Shown piece after piece: positions 15,587 to 24,048 of a DNA stretch of 33,581 bases (the stretch's first letter is position 1; every line of letters starts with the position of its first letter). A program made the position numbers and the translations under genes. Where the stretch lies: the NCBI GenBank assembly GCA_903840385.1, contig CAIMFT010000179.1, positions 1 to 33,581 of the forward strand, in the 5' to 3' direction. Source of the DNA: an uncultured Holophagaceae bacterium (lineage in GTDB: Bacteria > Acidobacteriota > Holophagae > Holophagales > Holophagaceae). The notes under the pieces are model-generated. The model was given only the letters and a program-made list of their open reading frames with translations. It searched no databases and was not told the DNA's origin.

Positions 15587-17035
15587 CTAGGCCAGCGCGG
15601 GAACGGCTGCGAGGTCCTTGACCCAGGCGGGGACGGTGCGGACACCCTTCGGGGCCTGCAGAGCCTTCGAGTAGCGGCGCAGGTCGCCGTCGTGGTTGAC
15701 GATGAAGTCGCTCTCTTCGGCGGCGCTGGTGATGGGCAGGCAGGCAGTGGCGGCGCGACCCAGCGCCGAGGGTGCCACTTCCAGGGCCAGGCTGAAGCTG
15801 GCGGCCTGCAGGATCTGCCCCAGCAGGGCGGTCTCCTCAGCGCTGGAGAAGTCGGCGTCATGGAGCACCACCACGGCCATTACTGCACCGGCCTGCACCT
15901 TGGCGAGCAGCTCGCCGAGGGCCCCGAAGCGGTAGCCGCGCTCGGCGAAGCCCCGCCGGTTCACGATGCCATCGGAGGTGGTCTGGAAGCGGGGCAGGAC
16001 CACAGGGAAGGTGCGGTCCCCACTGCCGTAGCGCAGGTCTTCGGCGGCGGCCAGGTCACCCAGACGCTGGGCGGCATCGCAGCCGAAGGTGCCCTGCCCG
16101 ACGACGGCCACAGGACCAGCGGCCCGGAGGGCCTCGGCGATGGCGTCCGAGCTGGCGGGCGCACCCCGCAGGCTGGGGGCGGGGGCCAGGTCCTCGCGGT
16201 TATAGACCTCGTAGGCGGCCCGCTCCTGGTCGCTGATGAAGAGGGTGGTCTCCTTGCCCTCGAGGGGGCGGGGGCGGAGGCGGTGCACCCGGTTGCCCTC
16301 GTGGTCAAGCCACACGGGGTTGCCCAGGGCCGAGTAGCGGCTGATGGAGGGAACACTCTTGAGGTACCAGACGCGCTTGCGGAAGCGGAAGTCCCGGCTG
16401 GTGAGCGCACCCACGGGGCAGAGGTCGACGACGTTCCCCGCGAAGGGGTTCTGGTCCATGGTCTTGCCGGCGTAGGTGGTGACCTCCAGGCGGGAGCCGC
16501 GGTTGGCCACCGTCAGCTCACCACCGCCGCTGATCTCCCGGGTGAAGCGGACGCAGCGGGTGCAGTGGATGCAGCGGTTCTTGTCGATGACGATCTTGGC
16601 GCCCAGATCCTCGTAGCGGTAGCGACGCTTGGTCTCCTCCATGCGGCTGTCCCCGCTGCCGTAGTTGTAGGAGTAGTCCTGCAGCTTGCACTCGCCAGCC
16701 TGGTCGCAGATGGGGCAGTCCAGGGGGTGGTTGATGAGGAGAAACTCCATCACGCCGGCTCGGGCATCGGCCACGGCAGGTGTGTTGGTGAAGACCTCCA
16801 TGACCACGGCCTCAGGGTTGTCCTTGGGCGCCGGGGGCACGGTGGTGGTGCAGCTGGTGGCCAGCTTGGGCTGTCCCTTGATGTCCACCAGGCACATGCG
16901 GCAGGTGGCCACCGGCGTGAGAGCCGGGTGGTAGCAGTAGTGGGGAATATCGATGCCCACCTGACGGCAGGCATCCAGCACCAAGGTGCCGGGATTCACG
17001 CTCACTGCAACGTCGTTGATCTTGATCGTCGGCAT
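15587..17035 (-). CDS. nuoG: NADH-quinone oxidoreductase subunit G, short form
   Basis: NuoG carries iron-sulfur clusters in the peripheral arm of complex I. The 482-aa product has the [2Fe-2S] ligands C34, C45, C48 and C62, the His/Cys [4Fe-4S] site H103, C107, C110, C116, and a second [4Fe-4S] site C155, C158, C161 and C206. After about residue 215 the molybdopterin-like region is much reduced (full-length NuoG is about 600-900 aa). It retains weakly similar segments up to PAWVKDLAAVPALA. Start ATG at 17035 with a GGAG-type site about 8 nt upstream. No other nuo gene is in the window, so it is separated from the main complex I cluster, or the protein serves another NAD(P)H- or hydrogen-linked enzyme. 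Confidence 0.9.
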   Translation of the reverse strand: MPTIKINDVAVSVNPGTLVLDACRQVGIDIPHYCYHPALTPVATCRMCLVDIKGQPKLATSCTTTVPPAPKDNPEAVVMEVFTNTPAVADARAGVMEFLLINHPLDCPICDQAGECKLQDYSYNYGSGDSRMEETKRRYRYEDLGAKIVIDKNRCIHCTRCVRFTREISGGGELTVANRGSRLEVTTYAGKTMDQNPFAGNVVDLCPVGALTSRDFRFRKRVWYLKSVPSISRYSALGNPVWLDHEGNRVHRLRPRPLEGKETTLFISDQERAAYEVYNREDLAPAPSLRGAPASSDAIAEALRAAGPVAVVGQGTFGCDAAQRLGDLAAAEDLRYGSGDRTFPVVLPRFQTTSDGIVNRRGFAERGYRFGALGELLAKVQAGAVMAVVVLHDADFSSAEETALLGQILQAASFSLALEVAPSALGRAATACLPITSAAEESDFIVNHDGDLRRYSKALQAPKGVRTVPAWVKDLAAVPALA

Positions 17036-17111
17036 GGGCCCACTCCACGCCTTCCAGAATGAGGCTTGACGACCTCGAGGTAAAGCAGGAGCCGCTGGAG
17101 GGACCCGGGAC

Positions 17112-17450
17112 TCAGCCTCTCCCGACGGCCCCCACCATGCACTGGCGGCAGAATTCCAGGAAATCCGCCAGATCCGGGATGTCCAGGTTCACCTTGGCCG
17201 GGATGACGTTGGAGACCACCACCCGGCGCCGAAGCTCCCCGGTGGACTCCATGGAGAACACGAACCAGGCATGCCGGTCCGCCTCCGATGACAGGGTGAG
17301 GCTCACCACCCGGGTCTCGAAGAACAGGTCTGGGGCGCCGCCGTCCTCCGGGGTGTGCCAGCTGGGGATGTGCCCCCGCCGGACAAACTCGTCCCGCAAC
17401 TGCTCCAGGGTGTGCTGGACCGTGAACTGCACGTCGACCTGGATCTCCAT
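17112..17450 (-). CDS. Hypothetical protein
   Basis: I do not recognise this 112-aa protein. Its start at 17450 is well supported by GGAGG 5 nt upstream. The sequence begins MEIQVDVQFTVQHTLEQLRD and has alternating β-like segments (DLFFETRVVSLTLSS, HAWFVFSMESTGELRRRVVVSN). The C-terminal helix (DIPDLADFLEFCRQCMVG) contains a CRQC pair. There is no signal peptide or membrane segment, so it is probably a small cytoplasmic α/β protein. It lies 76 nt upstream of nuoG on the same strand and divergent from purH. Confidence 0.75.
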   Translation of the reverse strand: MEIQVDVQFTVQHTLEQLRDEFVRRGHIPSWHTPEDGGAPDLFFETRVVSLTLSSEADRHAWFVFSMESTGELRRRVVVSNVIPAKVNLDIPDLADFLEFCRQCMVGAVGRG

Positions 17451-17562
17451 GAACGCCTCCAACCCCCTTTTCGGCAGAACTCCCCCGCACCCAAGCCCTG
17501 GCATCCATCCCTTCCGGTGAGCCCCAAGTCATGGGAAAATCGAGGGTTCATGGGGGACTGAC

Positions 17563-19107
17563 ATGCCAACGGCACTGATCTCGGTCTACGACAAGACAGG
17601 GCTCATCCCCCTGGCAGAGGGCCTCCTGGGCCTGGGCTGGCGCCTCCTGGCCACCGGCGGGTCCCTGCGGACCCTGCAGGAGGCTGGCCTCGAGGCGCAC
17701 GAAGTTGCCGCCTACACCGGGGCCCCGGAGTGCTTTGACGGCCGGGTGAAGACCCTGCACCCCCGCATCCACGGAGGCCTGCTGTTCCGCCGGGAGCTGG
17801 CCAGCCACGTGGCCGACGCCAAGGCCCAGGGCATCGACCCCATCGACCTGGTGGTGATCAACCTCTACCCCTTCGAGGCCACCATCGCCCGGGAGGGTGT
17901 CACCGCCGCCGAGGCCATCGAGCAGATCGACATTGGCGGCCCCAGCATGATCCGCAGCGCCTCCAAGAACCACGCCTCAGTCACGGTGCTCACGGACCCC
18001 GACCAGTACACCGCCTTCCTGGACAAGCTCCAGTCCGGTGCCTGGGGCCTGGAGGATCGCCGGCGCTGTGCCCTCGAGGCCTTCCGCCGCACCGCCGCCT
18101 ATGACGCCGCCATCTCTGGCTGGATGGAGCGCACCAGCAGCTCCCATAAGCCGGAGGAGCTGCCCCACCACCTCTGCGTGAACCTGCTCCAGAAGCAGGG
18201 CCTGCGCTATGGGGAGAACCCCCACCAGCCCGCCGCCTTCTACGTGGAGCCCGGCCGGCCGGTGGAGGGCGTGGCCGCCTGCATCCAGCACCAGGGCAAG
18301 GAGCTGAGCTTCAACAACCTCCTGGATGCTGATGCCTGCGCCCGACTGGTCTGGCAGTTCCAGGCCCCCGCCTGCGTCATCGTGAAACACAACAACCCCT
18401 GCGGCGTGGGGCAGGGACCCCATGCCCTGGAGGCCTTCCTGCGAGCCCAGGCCGGCGACCCGGTCAGCGCCTTTGGTGGCATTGTGGCCTTCAACCGCCC
18501 GGTGGGCGCCGAGGTGGCCCAGCGGATGGCTCCCACGTTCTGGGAAGTGATCCTGGCCCCCGCCTTCACCGGTGAGGCCCTGGAGGTCTTTGCGGGGAAG
18601 AAGCAGTTGCGCCTCCTCCAGACCCCGGAGCAGTGGCCCCAGAGCGCCCGCGGCCTGGACACCCGCTCCATCGGGGGCGGCTACCTGGTGCAGCAGACGG
18701 ACGACGCCTTCGCCCCCTTTGACACCTGGGAGATGAAGGCCTCCGGTCCCGGCGCCAAGCCCCGGACCGAGGATCTCGTCCTGGCCCAGCGGGTGGCCAA
18801 GGCGGTCAAGTCCAACGCCATCGTCCTCGTGAAGGACGGTGCCACGGTGGGCATCGGCGCCGGCCAGATGAGCCGGGTGGACTCGGTGGAGATCGCCTGC
18901 CGCAAGGCCGGGGACCGCGCCCGGGGCGCTGCGCTGGGCAGCGATGCCTTCTTCCCCTTTGCTGACGGAATAGAGCTGGCCGCCAGCCACGGCGTTACGG
19001 CCATCGTGGAGCCCGGCGGCAGCCTGCGGGACAATGAGGTCATCGCCGCCGCCCAGAAGCTGGGGATCTGGCTCTTCTTCACCGGAATGCGCCACTTCCG
19101 TCATTAG
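17563..19107 (+). CDS. purH: Bifunctional AICAR formyltransferase / IMP cyclohydrolase
   Basis: PurH does the last two steps of IMP synthesis in the cytoplasm. The 514-aa protein has the MGS-like cyclohydrolase domain at the N-terminus (SVYDKTGLIPLAEGL, LATGGSL, RVKTLHPRIHGGLL). The formyltransferase domain follows, with RYGENPHQPA, GKELSFNNLLDADA and the catalytic KHNNPCG motif, and VEPGGSLRDNEVI near the end. The length is normal. The ATG at 17563 has GGGGGA upstream. It is followed by alaS after 45 nt and may share its transcript. Confidence 0.97.
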   Translation: MPTALISVYDKTGLIPLAEGLLGLGWRLLATGGSLRTLQEAGLEAHEVAAYTGAPECFDGRVKTLHPRIHGGLLFRRELASHVADAKAQGIDPIDLVVINLYPFEATIAREGVTAAEAIEQIDIGGPSMIRSASKNHASVTVLTDPDQYTAFLDKLQSGAWGLEDRRRCALEAFRRTAAYDAAISGWMERTSSSHKPEELPHHLCVNLLQKQGLRYGENPHQPAAFYVEPGRPVEGVAACIQHQGKELSFNNLLDADACARLVWQFQAPACVIVKHNNPCGVGQGPHALEAFLRAQAGDPVSAFGGIVAFNRPVGAEVAQRMAPTFWEVILAPAFTGEALEVFAGKKQLRLLQTPEQWPQSARGLDTRSIGGGYLVQQTDDAFAPFDTWEMKASGPGAKPRTEDLVLAQRVAKAVKSNAIVLVKDGATVGIGAGQMSRVDSVEIACRKAGDRARGAALGSDAFFPFADGIELAASHGVTAIVEPGGSLRDNEVIAAAQKLGIWLFFTGMRHFRH

Positions 19108-19152
19108 GTCCTTCGTTCTTCACGTGCCGGGCCCAAGGCCCCAGGGAATGTC

Positions 19153-21774
19153 ATGAAAACCTCCGAGCTCCGCCAGCGATTCCTCCAGTACTTCGAGCGC
19201 CATGGCCACCGCAGGGTGGCTTCCAGTGCGGTGATCGGCCCTGCGGACGATCCCACCGTCATGTGGACCAACTCGGGGATGATCCAGTTCAAGGACGTCT
19301 TCCTCGGCAAGGAGAAGCGCGACTACAGCCGGGCCACCTCCAGCCAGAAGTGCCTCCGGGCGGGCGGCAAGCACAACGACCTCGACATGGTGGGCTTCAC
19401 CGCCCGCCACCACACGTTCTTCGAGATGCTCGGCAACTTCAGCTTCGGGGACTACTTCAAGGCCGATGCCATCCGCTTCGCCTGGGAGTTCGTGACCGGC
19501 CCCATGGAGCAGGGCAACCTGGCCCTGGATCCCAGCAAGCTCTGGATCACCGTCTTCGAGGGCGCTGACGGTGTCCCCGCTGACACCGAAGCCGAGGAGC
19601 TGTGGAAAGCTGCGGGTGTGCCGCCGGAGCGCATCATGCGCTTTGGCAAGAAGGACAACTTCTGGCAGATGGGTGACACCGGGCCCTGTGGACCCTGCTC
19701 CGAGATGCACTATGACCGGGGCGCCCACCTGCCCGGAGATGCGACGCCCAACGGCGAGGGCGACCGGGTCATGGAGATCTGGAACCTCGTCTTCATGCAG
19801 TACGAGCGGGATGCCACCGGCACCCTGACCCCCCTGCCCAAGCCCAGCATCGACACCGGCATGGGGCTGGAGCGGACCGCCAGCATCCTGCAGGATGTGG
19901 ACACTAACTACGAGATCGACCTCTTCGTCCCCATCTTCGAGGCCATCTGGAAGCTGGCCAAGGTGGCCCCGGAGGACCGCAGGGACCATGCGAATCGGAC
20001 GGCCTCCCAGGTCGTTGCGGACCATATCCGGGCCGCTACCTTCATGTGCTACGACGGTGTGGTGCCTGGCAACGAGGGCCGCGGCTATGTCCTGCGCAAG
20101 ATCATCCGCCGGGCCCTGCGCTTCGGCCGGAAGCTGGGCATCGAGGGCCTCTTCTTCGCCGAGCTCGCCCCGGCGGTGTTCCAGGCCATGGGCGACCAGT
20201 ACCCCGAGATCCTCGCGGAGCTGGGCCGCATCCAGAAGTCGCTGCTGCGGGAAGAGCGGCAGTTCAGCCAGACCCTGTCGGCAGGGCTGAAGCTGCTCGA
20301 GGCCAGCGACATCGCATCCGGGACCCTCTCCGGGTCGGATATCTTCCGCCTCTACGACACCTATGGTTTCCCGGTGGACCTGGTGGAGGACTGGTGCCGC
20401 GAGCGGGCCATCCACGCTGACCTTGAGGGCTTCCAGCAGGAGCTGAACGCCCAGCGCACCCGGGCCCGGGCCGCCATGAAGGCCCATGACCTGCGCCTGG
20501 CCGGCGACCTCGCCGTGCTGGCAGACCTGCCGCCCACCCGCTTCATCGGCTACGACCACATGGAGGGGCAGGCCCACGTGGTGGCCCTCTTCGACGAGAA
20601 CCACCGCCGGGTGACCCAGCTCACAGGGGCCGGCTACGCCCTCCTGGACCGCACTCCCTTCTACGCCCTCTCGGGCGGGCAGGTGGGCGATACCGGCCAG
20701 CTCCGCTTCGAGGGAGGTCATGCCGAGGTGCTGGACTGCGTGGCCCCGGCCCAGAAGCGCCACCTGCACCAGCTTCAGGTGTTCGGCACGCTGATGGAGA
20801 ACACCGCCGTCAATGCCGTCGTCCACACGGTCCGGCGGCGGCGGGTGCGCGCCCATCACACGGCCACCCACCTGCTCCATGCCGCCCTCCGGGAGGTCCT
20901 GGGCAGCCACGTCAAGCAGGCCGGCAGCGTGGTGGATGCCTCCCGCCTCCGCTTCGACTTCACCCACTTCGCCCCGCTGGAGCCCGCCCAGATCGCTGAG
21001 ATCGAGCGGCTGGCCTCGCGCCAGTCCCTCCGCTCCGTGGACACCTCGGTCCGGGAGATGGACATCGACGAGGCCCTGGCCTCAGGCGCCATGGCCCTGT
21101 TCGGCGAGAAGTACGGGGATGTGGTGCGCGTGGTCCAGGTTCCGGGCTTCTCCACGGAGCTCTGCGGGGGCACCCACGTGGCCAACACCGGCGAGATCGG
21201 CGTGGTGAAGGTCATCTCCGAGGGGGCGGTCAGTGCCGGTGTCCGACGCATCGAGGCGGTGGCTGGCGAGCAGGCCCTGGAGCTCCTCCAGGCTGACGAG
21301 GCCATGATCCACGCCCTGGCCCGCCAGGCCAACACAGGTCGGGAGGCTCTGCCAGAGCTCATTGCCGCCAAGGACCTGCGCATTGCCCAGCTGGAGCGGG
21401 AGCTGAAGGACTCGAAGCTCAAGGCGGCCAGTGCGGGCGGGACGGCAGAGCAGGCCGAGGAGGTGCGCGGCACCCCCCTGGTCACCGCCGCCGTGGAGGG
21501 CCTGGAGGGCAATGCCCTGCGGGAGCTGATGGATCAGGTGCGCACCCGGCACCACAGCGCCGTCATCGTGCTCGCCTCAACAGTGGCCCCGGACAAGGTC
21601 GCCGCCCTGGTGTCCGTCTCCGCCGACCTGCCCCAGGACGCCGGTGCGCTCTTCAAGGCCATGCTGCCTGCGCTGAATGGCCGAGGCGGTGGCAAGAAGG
21701 ACCTGGCCCAGGGCGGCGGCAGCAACCCGGCAGGTCTTCCGGCCGCCTTCGAGGCCCTGCGGGCCGCCCTGTAG
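19153..21774 (+). CDS. alaS: Alanyl-tRNA synthetase
   Basis: AlaRS charges tRNA-Ala and edits mischarged Ser and Gly. The 873-aa product has the class II catalytic domain (ARHHTFFEMLGNFSFGDYFK, GPCGPCSEMHYDRG, TGMGLERTASILQ). The editing domain carries zinc ligands in HHTATHLLHA (H569, H573) and CGGTHV (C671, H675). A coiled segment follows, then a C-terminal DHHA1 domain with NGRGGGKKDLAQGGG near residue 850. All expected domains are present. The ATG at 19153 has CAGGGA about 5 nt upstream, and MKTSELRQRFLQYFERHGH is the expected N-terminus. Confidence 0.98.
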   Translation: MKTSELRQRFLQYFERHGHRRVASSAVIGPADDPTVMWTNSGMIQFKDVFLGKEKRDYSRATSSQKCLRAGGKHNDLDMVGFTARHHTFFEMLGNFSFGDYFKADAIRFAWEFVTGPMEQGNLALDPSKLWITVFEGADGVPADTEAEELWKAAGVPPERIMRFGKKDNFWQMGDTGPCGPCSEMHYDRGAHLPGDATPNGEGDRVMEIWNLVFMQYERDATGTLTPLPKPSIDTGMGLERTASILQDVDTNYEIDLFVPIFEAIWKLAKVAPEDRRDHANRTASQVVADHIRAATFMCYDGVVPGNEGRGYVLRKIIRRALRFGRKLGIEGLFFAELAPAVFQAMGDQYPEILAELGRIQKSLLREERQFSQTLSAGLKLLEASDIASGTLSGSDIFRLYDTYGFPVDLVEDWCRERAIHADLEGFQQELNAQRTRARAAMKAHDLRLAGDLAVLADLPPTRFIGYDHMEGQAHVVALFDENHRRVTQLTGAGYALLDRTPFYALSGGQVGDTGQLRFEGGHAEVLDCVAPAQKRHLHQLQVFGTLMENTAVNAVVHTVRRRRVRAHHTATHLLHAALREVLGSHVKQAGSVVDASRLRFDFTHFAPLEPAQIAEIERLASRQSLRSVDTSVREMDIDEALASGAMALFGEKYGDVVRVVQVPGFSTELCGGTHVANTGEIGVVKVISEGAVSAGVRRIEAVAGEQALELLQADEAMIHALARQANTGREALPELIAAKDLRIAQLERELKDSKLKAASAGGTAEQAEEVRGTPLVTAAVEGLEGNALRELMDQVRTRHHSAVIVLASTVAPDKVAALVSVSADLPQDAGALFKAMLPALNGRGGGKKDLAQGGGSNPAGLPAAFEALRAAL

Positions 21775-21786
21775 CCCCGCGAGGGG

Positions 21787-21815
21787 TGCCTCCCCGCTAC
21801 TTGGCGGGGGAGGCA
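21787..21815. terminator. Hairpin between alaS and the convergent cytochrome gene
   Basis: TGCCTCCCCGC (21787-21797) can pair with GCGGGGGAGGCA (21804-21815) with one bulged G. The stem overlaps the 3' end of the P460-like gene. Downstream of alaS it is followed by a weak T-rich stretch (TCCTTCTC). Confidence 0.45.
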
Positions 21816-22771
21816 TCCTTCTCGTGGCAGCCGAGGCAGGTGATCAGCTTGGGGTCGGGGCTGCGCCAGTAGACGCTGTCCTGGCCGCCCACCTCCTTCC
21901 GGAGGTTCTCGGGCACCCGGGCCCAGTAGAAGAGGAAGGCCGTGCTGCCGTCCGCCTTGGTCTCCTTCATGTAGAGGGGACCTGGCTCGGTGCCAGGCTT
22001 GCCCTTCTCGTCCGAGAAGGTGGCCATGACGGCATAGCCGCCAGGCTTCAGCGGCTTGCCCGCCTGGTAGTCATCAATGCTCGAAGCCGTCACCCAGATA
22101 CGGCGCCAGCGGTCCCCGTGGGCCTTGCTGCGCATGGGTGCGACACCAGCCGGCTCGAGGCTGGCATAGTCCAGGGCCCGGATGGGCAGGTCAGCCTCGG
22201 CATCGTTCCGCTTGGCGCGGTCTGCCTCGGCGGCAGCCTTGTTGGTCTCCTCGTTGCCAAAGACCATGATGCCGCCGAGCTTCCCGCTGAAGCCCCAGGA
22301 GCCCAGCCAGAGGAGGGCCACCACCAGGGCAGGCAGGCCTGCTCCCCGCTCCCAGAAGCGGCGCCCAGCCTGCCGGCGGTCAGCAAAGCCCGGGCTATCC
22401 TCCCGGCGCCAGGCCCGCCACAGCAGCCAGGTGCAGAGGCCACCGATGACGAAGCCCACCAGGGAAGCGGTGATGTGGAGCTGCAGCATCTTCTGGAGGA
22501 CCTGCTTCTCCGAGGCGACCACCGGGAAGTAGCCGGTGATGGGAATGAGGTTGACCTGCCGCCCCCAGAGGAGCCCGCTCACCAGGGACGCCGTGCTGCT
22601 GGCCCAGCCCACCGCCGCAATGAAGAAGGCCGTTCCGGTCAGGGGTCGGGACTGCTTCGTCAGGAAGGAGAGGAGGATGGCCAGGGGGAGGGCGGCCACC
22701 AGCCCCAGGGGGACATGGACAAAGGCGGGGTGCTCCCGGGCAATGAACTCGATGAGGGGAGAGGCGAGCAT
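21797..22771 (-). CDS. Membrane protein with DUF2231-like domain and C-terminal heme site (cytochrome P460-like)
   Basis: This 324-aa protein has about four transmembrane helices in the first 170 residues (HPAFVHVPLGLVAALPLAIL; about 45-69; about 97-120; about 150-170). Several histidines (H14, H19, one in LQLHITAS) could bind heme b. This part resembles DUF2231 membrane proteins. The remaining 150 residues look like a periplasmic cytochrome P460-type domain (GGYAVMATFSDEKGK, GPLYMKETKADGSTAF, FYWARVP) ending in one CxxCH (TCLGCHE) 12 residues from the C-terminus. The ATG at 22771 has AGGAG 4 nt upstream. It is the last gene of the cytochrome operon and could pass electrons between the quinone pool and periplasmic cytochromes, which is inferred. 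Confidence 0.78.
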   Translation of the reverse strand: MLASPLIEFIAREHPAFVHVPLGLVAALPLAILLSFLTKQSRPLTGTAFFIAAVGWASSTASLVSGLLWGRQVNLIPITGYFPVVASEKQVLQKMLQLHITASLVGFVIGGLCTWLLWRAWRREDSPGFADRRQAGRRFWERGAGLPALVVALLWLGSWGFSGKLGGIMVFGNEETNKAAAEADRAKRNDAEADLPIRALDYASLEPAGVAPMRSKAHGDRWRRIWVTASSIDDYQAGKPLKPGGYAVMATFSDEKGKPGTEPGPLYMKETKADGSTAFLFYWARVPENLRKEVGGQDSVYWRSPDPKLITCLGCHEKDASPAK

Positions 22772-22783
22772 GGGGCTCCTGGA

Positions 22784-23653
22784 TTAGAAGACGCGGGCAA
22801 CGTTGAAGGCAATGGCCCACTGGGAGGAGAGCCTGGGCCCGCCGCCGTAGTCCCCGCTCATCACCTGATTGGCGGTGGTGCCGCTGGCGTTGGTGCCCGC
22901 CAGGGTGAAGCGGTGCTTGAAGGTCTTGTAGGAGAAGCCGGCGGCAAAGCCGTTCTGGTAGGTGGAACCGTCGGTGATGCCACCGGGAGCGGCCTTCGCA
23001 AACTTCGAGGGGCGGGGGTAGTACTCGGCCATGACGGAGAACTTGTCCGTGAAGCCGTAGCGCAGGCCAAGACCCACGTTGAAGACGCCGCCCTTGTTGA
23101 CCTTGGTGTTGGGGGCGGCCCCCGGGAGTGCCGGCAGGATGGTGTCGCTGGTGGTGGTCTTGCTCACGAAGGTGGGGACCACGGAAATGATCAGGTCGTC
23201 CGTTGCGAAGAACTCCGTGGGGAGCTGGGCTGTGAACCCCGAGACCCCAACCCTGCCGAAGGGGGTGACGCCTTCCTTCACCACCTCATCGAAGCGCTCG
23301 GCCCGGACGGCCATGCGCACGTAGTCCCCGTTGTAGGCCTGCTGCTGGAACCCAACGTTGAAGGTCTTGTTGTCCGCCGTGCGGTAGACGAAGACGTTCA
23401 GACCCTTGATGGGCTTGATGCCGAAGGTCATGCCCACGCCGGCATAGGTAAACCCGTCCAGCCCATAGGCGTCCTTGCCGTGATCCTTGACGGGCTGGAT
23501 GAAGCGGTGCGTGAACACCACCCCCAGGTCCCAGTACTGCATCCGCTCGGCGGAGGGCAGGTTGATCACCAGGGGGTACTCGGATGATTCGGCTCGGAGA
23601 TGCCCCCCGGCCAGGAGGGCGCAAGCGAGCAGGGGGGCGGTCTTCCGTGACAT
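22784..23653 (-). CDS. Outer-membrane β-barrel protein (DUF5777-like)
   Basis: The 289-aa product has a signal peptide (MSRKTAPLLACALLAGGHLRA) and then a series of amphipathic strands: MQYWDLGVVFTHRFIQPV, GLDGFTYAGVGMTFGIKPIKG, VFNVGLGLRYGFTDKFSVMAEYY, AGFSYKTFKHRFTLAGTN. It ends in AIAFNVARVF, with the C-terminal Phe common in outer-membrane barrels. The opening NLPSAERMQYWD and YGLDG resemble DUF5777 proteins, an uncharacterised barrel family. It is much smaller than the MtrB or OmbB porins. GGAG lies 5 nt before the ATG. The gaps to neighbours are 15 and 12 nt. Confidence 0.8.
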   Translation of the reverse strand: MSRKTAPLLACALLAGGHLRAESSEYPLVINLPSAERMQYWDLGVVFTHRFIQPVKDHGKDAYGLDGFTYAGVGMTFGIKPIKGLNVFVYRTADNKTFNVGFQQQAYNGDYVRMAVRAERFDEVVKEGVTPFGRVGVSGFTAQLPTEFFATDDLIISVVPTFVSKTTTSDTILPALPGAAPNTKVNKGGVFNVGLGLRYGFTDKFSVMAEYYPRPSKFAKAAPGGITDGSTYQNGFAAGFSYKTFKHRFTLAGTNASGTTANQVMSGDYGGGPRLSSQWAIAFNVARVF

Positions 23654-23668
23654 CGGGGCTCCGTTCGG

Positions 23669-24019
23669 TTACTTGGCGGCGAACTTGCGCATGATGGGGA
23701 TCATCTTCTCGACATCCGCCTGGGACATCTTGTCCTTGAAGGCCGGCATCTTGTCCTTGCCGTCCAGGGTCACCTTGATCCAGTCGCTGTCCTTCTTCTT
23801 GTTGGCCTTGCGGCTGTCCGTGAAGTCGAAGCCGTTGTCCGGCAGGGGTTTGCCGCTGTTGTCCCGGCCGGAGCCATTGGCGCCGTGGCAGCGGGCGCAG
23901 GCGTCCGTCCAGTACTTGTTGAGGTCGCCGCCCTGGAACTTGGGCAGATCCTTGGCAGGATCAGCGGCAGAAAGGCTGGCGGCAGCCAGGAGGAGGACGG
24001 GGAGGAAGAGGCGACGCAT
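23669..24019 (-). CDS. Periplasmic monoheme cytochrome c
   Basis: The 116-aa product has a signal peptide (MRRLFLPVLLLAAASLSA) and one heme site, CARCH at residues 41-45. A methionine in KMPAFKDKM (M91 or M97) probably serves as the distal ligand, as in class I cytochromes c. The mature protein is about 98 aa, Lys-rich, and suited to be a soluble electron shuttle. GGAG lies before the ATG at 24019. It sits 29 nt after the 30-heme gene and 15 nt before the barrel gene, in the middle of the operon. Confidence 0.92.
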   Translation of the reverse strand: MRRLFLPVLLLAAASLSAADPAKDLPKFQGGDLNKYWTDACARCHGANGSGRDNSGKPLPDNGFDFTDSRKANKKKDSDWIKVTLDGKDKMPAFKDKMSQADVEKMIPIMRKFAAK

Positions 24020-24048
24020 GGAGTCTCCATTAAGGGTTGAGAAGGAAA

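Noticed and set aside
19120..20967. 615-aa open frame on the minus strand opposite alaS
   Set aside because: The alaS motifs are intact on the plus strand. The antisense translation has no recognisable domain or ribosome-binding site.
21677..23587. 636-aa open frame on the plus strand opposite the cytochrome P460-like and barrel genes
   Set aside because: Both minus-strand genes have good starts, signal or membrane features and heme motifs. The plus-strand frame has none.
22784..23653. MtrB/OmbB-type porin of a classical porin-cytochrome complex
   Set aside because: At 289 aa it is far too short for the 24-28 strand barrels of those families, and no family motif was seen.
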